7,806 nucleotides of DNA from positions 7,423-15,228 of the forward strand of contig DMKG01000073.1 in NCBI GenBank assembly GCA_003454415.1. Direction: 5' to 3'. This DNA is from Alphaproteobacteria bacterium (GTDB lineage: Bacteria; Pseudomonadota; Alphaproteobacteria; UBA11222). The notes beneath the pieces were generated by a model. The model was not told the DNA's origin. It made no database searches and worked only from the letters and a program-made list of their open reading frames with translations. The translations under genes and the position numbers were made by a program. Positions 1-5,319 of this stretch are shown in pieces; the stretch's first letter is position 1; each line of letters starts with the position of its first letter.

Positions 1-499
1 TTTCCAGTCCCTTCGTTACATCGAGCCGCAGTGCAAACGGGGCTTCTGTCTTCAAGCGGGCCGCGCGCTCCTTTTCGGACAGCCTGCGGCAGACGCCTGT
101 ATACAGCGGGCCCTCAGCGCCATGGGGGGCCTGCCCCGCGCGGGCTGCCTCCTGCTGAATTTCCTTGCGGGTGCAGAAACAGGGATAGACGAGACCCGCC
201 TCCTGAAGGCGCGCAAGGGCCGTGCGGTATTCTTCCACGCAATCTGATTGTCTGCGAACGGGCTCTCGCCAGCGCAGTCCGAGCCAGGTCAGGTCCTCAT
301 AAATCCCCGTTTCGAATTCCGGACGGCAGCGCCCGGCGTCAATATCGTCGATACGCAGCAGGAATCGCCCGCCATTGGCTTTCGCCAGATCATGGGCGGC
401 GATCGCCGCTACGGCATGCCCCAGATGCAGAAGTCCGGTAGGGCTTGGCGCGAAACGGGTGATACAGGGGCCCGTCAGAGGTTGCGGGGCTGGCGGCAT
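1..499 (-). CDS. gluQRS: Glutamyl-Q tRNA(Asp) synthetase, 5' part (C-terminus outside window)
   Basis: The reverse strand from ATG at 499 reads 166 open codons to the window edge. The protein is a truncated glutamyl-tRNA synthetase paralogue. In this family the enzyme activates glutamate and attaches it to the queuosine base at the wobble position of tRNA-Asp, in the cytoplasm. Seen here: the class I Rossmann start FAPSPTGLLHLGHA (residues 16-29), with HLGH at 25-28 as the HIGH signature; RIDDIDAGRCRPE (49-61), the ATP/glutamate pocket region; and a zinc site made of C107-x-C109, Y133 and C137, typical of GluQRS. No other in-frame start lies close upstream, and the ribosome site is weak (AGAAAG). 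The KMSKS-like loop would lie outside the window. It is divergent from the esterase gene, with 66 bases between the starts. The call is secure; only completeness is unknown. Confidence 0.93.
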   Translation of the reverse strand, partial: MPPAPQPLTGPCITRFAPSPTGLLHLGHAVAAIAAHDLAKANGGRFLLRIDDIDAGRCRPEFETGIYEDLTWLGLRWREPVRRQSDCVEEYRTALARLQEAGLVYPCFCTRKEIQQEAARAGQAPHGAEGPLYTGVCRRLSEKERAARLKTEAPFALRLDVTKGLE

Positions 500-510
500 G
501 GTCTTTCTGG

Positions 511-523
511 GGTTAGGATAACC
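511..523. promoter_or_regulatory. Short inverted repeat in the gluQRS/esterase divergent intergenic region
   Basis: GGTTA-GGA-TAACC is a perfect 5-bp-arm inverted repeat in the 66-base gap between the two divergent starts. It could be an operator or a small hairpin in the gluQRS leader. The site is short enough to arise by chance, and no clear -35/-10 pair was found beside it. Confidence 0.25.
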
Positions 524-565
524 GGATCTTCATATCTCATTCATCCTCACGACCAAAGGTGACAG

Positions 566-1225
566 ATGACAATTGCAAGCATAGACGGGCCGCGGATCGC
601 CCCGGCAAATGGCGGCCAGGCGGACAGTCTGGTGATTTTATGCCACGGATACGGGGCGGATGGTAATGATCTGATCGGTCTCGCCCCTTATTGGCAGAAC
701 CTGCTTCCGGGAACCGCCTTTGTCTCTCCCAACGCGCCGCAGCGCTGTGAGATGTCGCCCATGGGCTATCAGTGGTTCGGCATTTCCAGGCTTGATCCCC
801 AGGAAATGTATCGCGGGGTTCTTGGCGCTGCGCCCATTCTTGATCAGTTTATCGATCAGGAACTGGCCGCTCTTGGGCTCGATGAAAGCCGTCTGGCGTT
901 GGTGGGCTTCAGTCAGGGTACGATGATGTCGCTGCAGGTGGGCTTGCGGCGCGCCAAATGCCCCGCCGCTATTCTGGGTTATTCCGGCGCGCTGGCAGGG
1001 CCTGAGCGTCTGGCGGAAGAGATCACGGTCCGGCCGCCCATCCTGCTCATTCACGGAGATGAAGACGAGATGCTGCCGGTTGAACGCATGCACGCCGCCG
1101 TGGCGGCGCTGGGCCAGGCAGGGCTGGACGTTCAATGGCATGTCTCCCGCGGGATGGGACATGGCATTGCTCCTGACGGGTTGCGCCTGGGCGGAGAGTT
1201 TATTCACAGGGCGCTGATGAAGTGA
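566..1225 (+). CDS. Alpha/beta-hydrolase, carboxylesterase/phospholipase (acyl-protein thioesterase-like) family
   Basis: A 219-residue cytosolic serine hydrolase with no signal peptide or membrane segment. Its length is normal for the small carboxylesterase/phospholipase family (YpfH, APT1-like), which hydrolyses short-chain esters, thioesters or lysophospholipids. Seen in order: strand and oxyanion region VILCHGYGADGNDL (23-36); nucleophile elbow G114-F-S116-Q-G118; acid D167 in HGDEDEMLP (163-171); and catalytic H199 in GMGHGI. The triad Ser116/Asp167/His199 is complete. ATG 566 is preceded by AAAGGTGA (555-562), a strong ribosome site with rather short spacing of 3 bases. It is divergent from gluQRS and stops 83 bases before the HNH start. 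That downstream gene has its own promoter signal, so no operon is needed. The family is secure; the physiological substrate cannot be told. Confidence 0.88.
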   Translation: MTIASIDGPRIAPANGGQADSLVILCHGYGADGNDLIGLAPYWQNLLPGTAFVSPNAPQRCEMSPMGYQWFGISRLDPQEMYRGVLGAAPILDQFIDQELAALGLDESRLALVGFSQGTMMSLQVGLRRAKCPAAILGYSGALAGPERLAEEITVRPPILLIHGDEDEMLPVERMHAAVAALGQAGLDVQWHVSRGMGHGIAPDGLRLGGEFIHRALMK

Positions 1226-1250
1226 AGCTGTGGATAACTGTCATAAAGAT

Positions 1251-1282
1251 TTGATGCGAGACCGGAACGGGGGGGCTATAAT
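1251..1282 (+). promoter_or_regulatory. Probable promoter of the HNH gene
   Basis: A perfect -10 box TATAAT lies at 1277-1282, after a G-run. The best -35 candidate is TTGATG at 1251-1256 (4 of 6 bases), but the 20-base spacer is longer than ideal. Transcription would start near 1289. That leaves about a 20-base leader before ATG 1309 and puts the alternative GTG 1297 almost at the RNA 5' end. Confidence 0.45.
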
Positions 1283-1308
1283 AAACGGGTAAACCTGTGA
1301 GATTCGCC

Positions 1309-1875
1309 ATGCTGGTAAACAATACAAAAGCACTGGCTGATTCCTGCCCCGCCCTGGTGCTCAACGCGGATTACCAGCCGCTGAGCTATTTTCCGCTTTC
1401 TCTCTGGTCCTGGCAGGACACCATCAAGGCGGTGTTTCTCGATCGGGTGAACATTGTCAGCGAATACGAGCAGAAGGTTCACAGCCCGACTTTCACCATG
1501 GCGCTGCCCAGCGTCGTTTCCCTGAAACGCTACATCAAGCCTGCGCGGTTTCCCGCCTTTACCCGGTTCAACCTGTTTCTGCGCGATGGTTTCGTCTGCC
1601 AGTATTGCAGCAGCAGGGAAGAGTTGACCTTTGATCACATCGTGCCGCGCTCGCGCGGGGGGCGCACCACGTGGCAGAATGTGGTGGCGGCCTGCTCTCC
1701 CTGTAATCTGTCAAAAGGCTCGAAACTGTATTCCGAATGCGGCATGCGGCTGAAACGCCTGCCTTTCCGGCCGACAAATCATGACCTGCAGAAGTGTGGC
1801 CGCGCCTTCCCCCCCAATTATCTGCATCATAGCTGGCTGGACTATCTATACTGGGACAGCGAGCTGGAGCCATAA
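1309..1875 (+). CDS. HNH-family endonuclease-like protein
   Basis: A 188-residue protein matching a compact HNH-family protein common in alphaproteobacteria. The N-terminal half (about 14-95, ALVLNADYQPLSYFPLSLW onward) is a conserved cap before the nuclease fold. The zinc-finger HNH core follows: C97-x2-C100, D109-H110 at the metal/general-base position, N124, and C129-x2-C132-N133. The third position is Asn, giving an HNN variant. The C-terminus NYLHHSWLDYLYWDSELEP is also family-typical. No signal peptide is present. An in-frame GTG at 1297 would add four residues. I prefer ATG 1309 because the -10 box at 1277-1282 would leave GTG no room for a ribosome site, although the Shine-Dalgarno for ATG is weak. 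It lies 104 bases before lexA on the same strand, but lexA has its own promoter. Its biological role (repair, phage defence or other) is not established here. Confidence 0.85.
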   Translation: MLVNNTKALADSCPALVLNADYQPLSYFPLSLWSWQDTIKAVFLDRVNIVSEYEQKVHSPTFTMALPSVVSLKRYIKPARFPAFTRFNLFLRDGFVCQYCSSREELTFDHIVPRSRGGRTTWQNVVAACSPCNLSKGSKLYSECGMRLKRLPFRPTNHDLQKCGRAFPPNYLHHSWLDYLYWDSELEP

Positions 1876-1893
1876 TTTATCTGTTCTGATGGC

Positions 1894-1922
1894 TTGACAC
1901 ATTCCGTGAACTAAAATAGAAC
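1894..1922 (+). promoter_or_regulatory. lexA promoter (-35/-10)
   Basis: A perfect TTGACA at 1894-1899 is followed, after a 17-base spacer, by TAGAAC at 1917-1922 (4 of 6 against TATAAT). This sigma-70-type promoter would start transcription near 1929, about 50 bases before the lexA ATG. The -10 overlaps the second half of the SOS box. Confidence 0.7.
1908..1922 (+). promoter_or_regulatory. LexA-binding SOS box, alphaproteobacterial GAAC-N7-GAAC type
   Basis: GAAC (1908-1911), seven bases, GAAC (1919-1922) exactly matches the direct-repeat LexA box known from alphaproteobacteria (GTTC-N7-GTTC on the other strand). It overlaps the -10 hexamer and part of the spacer, so bound LexA should block RNA polymerase. 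This implies lexA autoregulation and induction by DNA damage. Confidence 0.88.
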
Positions 1923-1979
1923 GAAATGCGGTGGTTTCTATTTCGTTCTCTCTGTTGTCTGGAAGGGGTGTGTTGTCCG

Positions 1980-2687
1980 ATGCTGACTAACAAACAGTAT
2001 GAATTACTGATCTATATCAATGAATGTCTGCGCGAACATGGCGTTTCCCCTTCCTTTGACGAAATGAAGGATGCGCTGGATCTGAAATCCAAATCCGGAA
2101 TCCATCGTCTCATCAACGCGCTGGAAGAACGCGGCTTCATCCGCCGTCTGCCCAATCGGGCGCGCGCGCTGGAGGTGTTGCGGCTCCCCGACAGCGCCGC
2201 GCACAAGGGGCGCAGCCGCGGCTTTTCTCCCAATGTTATCGAGGGCAGCCGCAGCCCGTTTTCCGGCGTCACACCGCCCGCCAGCGCCAGTAATGACGAC
2301 AGCGTGGTGAACCTGCCCATGATTGGACGCATCGCCGCCGGCACGCCCATAGAGGCGCTGGAGGACAAAAGCGCCAGCATTGGCGTGCCTTCCAGCATGC
2401 TGGCCGGGGGACAGCATTTTGCTCTGGAAGTGCAGGGGGATTCGATGATCAACGCCGGCATTCTCGATGGCGACATCGCCATCATCCGGCAATGCGACAC
2501 GGCGGAAAACGGCGCCATCGTCGTGGCGCTGGTGGATGGCCAGGAAGCGACGCTTAAGCGGCTGCGGCGCAAGGGCGCCTCCATCGCGCTGGAACCCGCC
2601 AATCCGAATTACAAGACCCGAATCTGCGGCCCCGACCAGGTCGCGGTGCAGGGCCGCCTGGTGGGCATCTTCCGCAAATATCATTAG
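1980..2687 (+). CDS. lexA: LexA repressor, SOS-response transcriptional regulator
   Basis: A 235-residue LexA (EC 3.4.21.88). It represses SOS genes and, when RecA filaments form on single-stranded DNA, cleaves itself. The N-terminal winged helix (about 1-70) has the alphaproteobacterial signature [20 protein letters not shown] (26-45), then [21 protein letters not shown] long variable linker (about 71-110) precedes the S24 peptidase-like domain. The cleavage site is A120-G121 ([12 protein letters not shown]), nucleophile S155 (VQGDSM) and general base K193 (EATLKRL), so the protein looks fully active. The open frame extends 18 codons further up to 1926. I chose ATG 1980 because the conserved family N-terminus [10 protein letters not shown] starts there and GGAAGGGG (1961-1968) lies 11 bases before it. 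The gene is controlled by its own SOS box. Its stop codon is followed within one base by an inserted repeat element. Confidence 0.97.
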   Translation: MLTNKQYELLIYINECLREHGVSPSFDEMKDALDLKSKSGIHRLINALEERGFIRRLPNRARALEVLRLPDSAAHKGRSRGFSPNVIEGSRSPFSGVTPPASASNDDSVVNLPMIGRIAAGTPIEALEDKSASIGVPSSMLAGGQHFALEVQGDSMINAGILDGDIAIIRQCDTAENGAIVVALVDGQEATLKRLRRKGASIALEPANPNYKTRICGPDQVAVQGRLVGIFRKYH

Positions 2688-2688
2688 G

Positions 2689-2808
2689 AGTCTGCTGAAA
2701 AACTCAAGGCTGTCATCCTGAGCGAAGCGAAGAATCCAGAGTTTTCAAGGACCAGGAGATCCTTCGCTTTGCTCAGGATGACAAGAAACAGGGTTTTTCA
2801 GCAAACTG
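2689..2808. mobile_element. MITE-like non-coding inverted-repeat element
   Basis: A roughly 120-bp sequence with terminal inverted repeats AGTYTGCTGAAAAAC (left from 2689; right arm ends at 2807). Inside is a second, longer inverted repeat: 2711-2736 pairs with 2758-2783, 24 of 26 bases matching, with core TCATCCTGAGC. TTAGG occurs on both sides (2684-2688 and 2809-2813) and may be a 5-bp target duplication; the right boundary is uncertain by one base. The element contains no gene of its own, as expected of a MITE moved by a transposase encoded elsewhere. The TCATCCTGAGC-type core is, to my knowledge, a frequent dispersed repeat in bacterial genomes. In RNA it would fold into a long hairpin and may end lexA transcription from one side and the minus-strand dehydratase transcript from the other. 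The parent IS family is not identified. Confidence 0.72.
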
Positions 2809-3052
2809 TTAGGGGCGGCCGCCAGGTAATCCAACACTGGAGACTGCAAGGCCAGCGCTGGACTGAACCCTTGGCCGATTCATGATCTTGGGCGAGGCGG
2901 TAGTGTGTGCTGCGCCCTGCACCGATACGCTCCAGCCTTTTGAGGCCCAGCAGGCGCGTCATGATCCCTTCGACGATGCGGGCTGGAAATCCAAGGGCTT
3001 CGCTGGCTTCCTTGGGGCTGAACTCCGGCGCGTTACGGGTTTGCGCCCGCAA
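2798..3052 (-). pseudogene. Remnant of a winged-helix DNA-binding protein (possible)
   Basis: An 84-codon minus-strand frame opening at TTG 3052, ten bases after the dehydratase stop and in the same frame as it. Residues about 11-53 look like a winged helix-turn-helix: FSPKEASEALG, a helix with VEGIMTRLLGLKRLERIG, then a wing and strand GRSTHYRLA. The rest has no recognisable domain. The last codons and the TGA come from the MITE-like element, so the original 3' end is lost or replaced. No ATG or good ribosome site exists and the N-terminal side is absent. I read it as a fragment of a regulator, or of the C-terminal winged helix of a larger protein, rather than a working gene. A short functional ORF or a chance frame cannot be excluded. 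Confidence 0.4.
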
Positions 3053-3061
3053 AGAAAGTTG

Positions 3062-4216
3062 TTACCCCGCTTTCGACGGCAGGCTGATCTGGGCTGTTCC
3101 ATGGATGGAAAGCTCGCCGTCCTGATTGACCGCGCGCTGGGCGACCTCGGCGATATGGACGCCATCCACCACGCGCTTGCCCGTGACCTCGCCATGAATA
3201 TAAAGCACGTCTCCCACCGGATTATGGCGGCGGATCTGCGCCGTGGCCTGACGCAGAAATCCCGTGTCTCCCATCCAGTTGGTCAGATGGTGGGTCAGCC
3301 AGGAAAACCGCTCCGGCCCGTAATCATAGGCTTCTGGCGCGCCCACCATGGCGGCGAATTCGCTTTCCCAATGCACCCGTTCCGGACAATCGGGAATGCC
3401 GAAACGGTTCTTGATGCCAAGGCCTGGGTGTTTGTGGATCTGCTTCCAGTTCAGCTTGTTGGCGCGGATATATAATCCTCCCCAGCCCTGCGCATAGGCG
3501 ATGAAGCCGGTGACCGTCATCGGCCCCTTCACCATGACGGGAAGCCTATCGCCCACCACGACATCCTCGATGTAGCGGGGTTTTGCGCCGCGTATTTCTT
3601 CCTGGGCGTAATGGCGGTAAATTTCGACGAGTTCCGCGTCGGTATAGACTTTCGGTTCGCGGCTTTTCAGTTCCGTGTATTTTCCGCCGCGCTCGCGCGC
3701 GATGTCGCGATCGGTGCGGAAACACCAGCTATCCGCCTCGCACAATAATTCGTTCTGCTGATTGTAGAAATTGACATGATAAATCTGCTGCACGGCGCGG
3801 CCGGAGAATTTCGTGTCGTGCAGAATCAGATCCTTCAGCCACGCTTCGGTGCGAATTTCGTCATTGCGGCGGATTGGCTGTTTCCAGTTGAAATCTGCGC
3901 CCGCCCACATCGCATGCACCCCCGGCAGGCCGCCGACATAACCGGAAATGATCCGGTCACAGGCGAACAGAAACGAGGGCGGCGCAATAATCCCCTTGTG
4001 CGGCGTTGCCGCCGCATAGGCAGGATCGCACCACAGGGGATTGTCGTCGCCGATGCCATGGGCGTAGTGGCGGATATTGTCGCGGGTCGCTTCATAGCAC
4101 CAGGGCTCCAGCGTATCCTCGATGCGCACGCCGATGCGCTCGCGCAGCGCTTCCAGCCCGTGCCCGGTAATGCCGGTGAACTGCCGCTCCAGCCCTTCCA
4201 GTTCGTCGCCGCCCAT
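3062..4216 (-). CDS. MaoC-like/FAS1-like acyl dehydratase (double hot-dog)
   Basis: A 384-residue cytosolic protein of the MaoC-like dehydratase superfamily, with FAS1-like dehydratase N-terminal half (about 25-175) and a second hot-dog half (about 210-384). Members hydrate or dehydrate 2-enoyl/3-hydroxyacyl-CoA thioesters. Seen: GIGDDNPLWCDPAYA (54-68), aligned with the hydratase motif D-x-N-P-x-H-x-D, followed by GIIAPPSFLF (75-84). The catalytic His position of the canonical motif is Trp62 here, so activity may be altered or rely on other residues. An in-frame GTG at 4252 would add 12 residues. I prefer ATG 4216 because GGAAGGA lies about 10 bases upstream. It is divergent from the PTE-SDR operon across a 123-base gap with a palindrome, which suggests joint control and a shared pathway. 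Substrate unknown. Confidence 0.82.
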   Translation of the reverse strand: MGGDELEGLERQFTGITGHGLEALRERIGVRIEDTLEPWCYEATRDNIRHYAHGIGDDNPLWCDPAYAAATPHKGIIAPPSFLFACDRIISGYVGGLPGVHAMWAGADFNWKQPIRRNDEIRTEAWLKDLILHDTKFSGRAVQQIYHVNFYNQQNELLCEADSWCFRTDRDIARERGGKYTELKSREPKVYTDAELVEIYRHYAQEEIRGAKPRYIEDVVVGDRLPVMVKGPMTVTGFIAYAQGWGGLYIRANKLNWKQIHKHPGLGIKNRFGIPDCPERVHWESEFAAMVGAPEAYDYGPERFSWLTHHLTNWMGDTGFLRQATAQIRRHNPVGDVLYIHGEVTGKRVVDGVHIAEVAQRAVNQDGELSIHGTAQISLPSKAG

Positions 4217-4240
4217 TATCCTGTCTTTCCTTCCATTTCC

Positions 4241-4339
4241 GTTATATGACACGCCCTGACGGATTTATTTGCAAATGCAATCAAACCCGCGCAATCTGGT
4301 GAGAAAAAGAACAATAGCACCAATAAGGGGAGGACCGCG
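4241..4339. promoter_or_regulatory. Divergent promoter region with candidate operator at 4264-4285
   Basis: The gap between the dehydratase and PTE1 starts holds an imperfect palindrome at 4264-4285, TTT-n2-TTGCA-AA-TGCAA-n2-AAA, which also contains the perfect 10-mer ATTTGCAAAT (4267-4276). This fits a dimeric regulator site controlling both directions. A minus-strand -10-like TATAAC lies at 4241-4246. No convincing plus-strand -35/-10 pair was found. GGGGAGGA (4327-4334) is the PTE1 ribosome site, 5 bases from ATG. No regulator gene lies in the window to match it, apart from the broken winged-helix frame. Confidence 0.4.
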
Positions 4340-5308
4340 ATGACGATTAACACTGTTACAGGAACCGTCAAAGCCGAAGATCTGGGATTCACGCTTATCC
4401 ATGAACATCTGAGCGCCGGCATGCCGGGCTGGGAGCTTGACCCGGATGATTTCGACCGTAAGAAGGAGCTGGCCGGGGCTGTTGAGAAGCTCAAGGAAAT
4501 CAAGGAACTGGGCGTAAAAAGTTTCGTCGATCCCTGCCCGATGGAGTTGGGCCGTGATCCTGAATTCGCCGCCGAATGCGCCTCGCGCAGCGGCATGCAG
4601 GTGGTCATCGCGACGGGCCTTTACAATGAAGCGCTCGGCATTCCGCATCACTTCCGTCTGATGAATGTGGATGCGATCGGCGAAATCTACACACGGGAGC
4701 TGACCGAAGGCATCGGCAAGACCGGCGTCAAGGCCGGGATCATCAAGGTCGCGACCGGCGGCATTCCCGGGATGACCGCCAGCAGCGACGCCATCAGCAA
4801 GGCTGAAATGCTGTGCCTGCGCGCCGCGGCCCGCGCGCAGAAGGCGACCGGCGCGCCCATTCTCTGCCATAACAGCGAGGTGGAGCCATATGGCCGTCAG
4901 GTGCTGGACGTCATGGCGGAGGAAGGGGTGGATTTCAACAAGGTGCTGATCGGCCATGCCTGCGGCGTGGGGGACATGCGCTATTATTTCGACATTCTGG
5001 AACGTGGGGCCTGGCTGGGTTTCGACCGCTTCGGACTGGAATCGATCGCTTCCGACAAGTTGCGTATGGCGGGGCTTATCGGCCTGCTGGGGGTGGGTTT
5101 TGACCGCATCATGCTGTCCCATGACGCCGTGCATTGCCTGCGCGGGCGCGCGGGCAGCGGCTTCAGCGCCATGCTGCAGGGCAATCCCAACTGGAACTAC
5201 ACCCATATTTCGCGCCGCATCCTGCCGGCGCTGCGCGAGGCGGGCGTCCCGGAAGCGCAGATACAGAAACTCACCACAAGCAATCCCCGCGATTACTTCA
5301 GGAAATAG
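4340..5308 (+). CDS. Phosphotriesterase-family metal-dependent hydrolase, copy 1 (PTE1)
   Basis: A 322-residue TIM-barrel hydrolase of the amidohydrolase superfamily, phosphotriesterase (PTE/Php/PLL) group, without a signal peptide. The full binuclear metal set is visible: H21 and H23 (LIHEHL), K136 in KAGIIKVA (the lysine carboxylated to bridge the metals), H177 (LCHNSE), H206 (IGHACG) and D262 (LSHDAV). Natural members are mostly lactonases or esterases, and true organophosphate hydrolysis is rare, so lactone or ester hydrolysis is the likelier role; this is inference. First gene of the operon, with strong GGGGAGGA before ATG. Its TAG stop overlaps the ribosome site of SDR1, 11 bases ahead. 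It shares 231 of 322 residues (about 72%, hand count without gaps) with PTE2. Differences concentrate at 81-90, 145-153 and 271-280, the last just after the metal-binding D262, where family members build the substrate pocket. Confidence 0.88.
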   Translation: MTINTVTGTVKAEDLGFTLIHEHLSAGMPGWELDPDDFDRKKELAGAVEKLKEIKELGVKSFVDPCPMELGRDPEFAAECASRSGMQVVIATGLYNEALGIPHHFRLMNVDAIGEIYTRELTEGIGKTGVKAGIIKVATGGIPGMTASSDAISKAEMLCLRAAARAQKATGAPILCHNSEVEPYGRQVLDVMAEEGVDFNKVLIGHACGVGDMRYYFDILERGAWLGFDRFGLESIASDKLRMAGLIGLLGVGFDRIMLSHDAVHCLRGRAGSGFSAMLQGNPNWNYTHISRRILPALREAGVPEAQIQKLTTSNPRDYFRK

Positions 5309-5319
5309 GAGCCTAAAAA

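Noticed and set aside
31..562. Two plus-strand open frames (31-441 and 248-562)
   Set aside because: They lie opposite the gluQRS coding frame, and their translations are Arg/Pro-rich with no domain. The minus strand gives a clear synthetase.
1945..1959. Possible second LexA box (GTTC-N7-TGTC) downstream of the lexA promoter
   Set aside because: The second half does not match GTTC; considered chance.
1926..1979. Upstream extension of lexA by 18 codons ([18 protein letters not shown])
   Set aside because: It would start within a few bases of the expected transcription start, has no ribosome site and is not part of the LexA N-terminus.
2004..2684. Long minus-strand frames opposite lexA
   Set aside because: Shadows of the lexA codons in GC-rich DNA; no recognisable domain, and the plus strand is certain.
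2711..2783. CRISPR-like or tRNA/ncRNA reading of the repeated segment after lexA
   Set aside because: There are only two copies and they are inverted, with no spacers and no tRNA features; a MITE-like hairpin explains it.
2882..3475. Plus-strand 197-codon frame across the winged-helix remnant and the dehydratase 3' end
   Set aside because: It overlaps the dehydratase antisense, has no domain pattern and no ribosome site.
4265..5206. 313-codon minus-strand frame opposite PTE1, and a similar 365-codon frame at 6068-7165 opposite PTE2
   Set aside because: The two resemble each other only because they mirror the duplicated PTE genes; their sequence is His/Ala/Gly-rich shadow translation.
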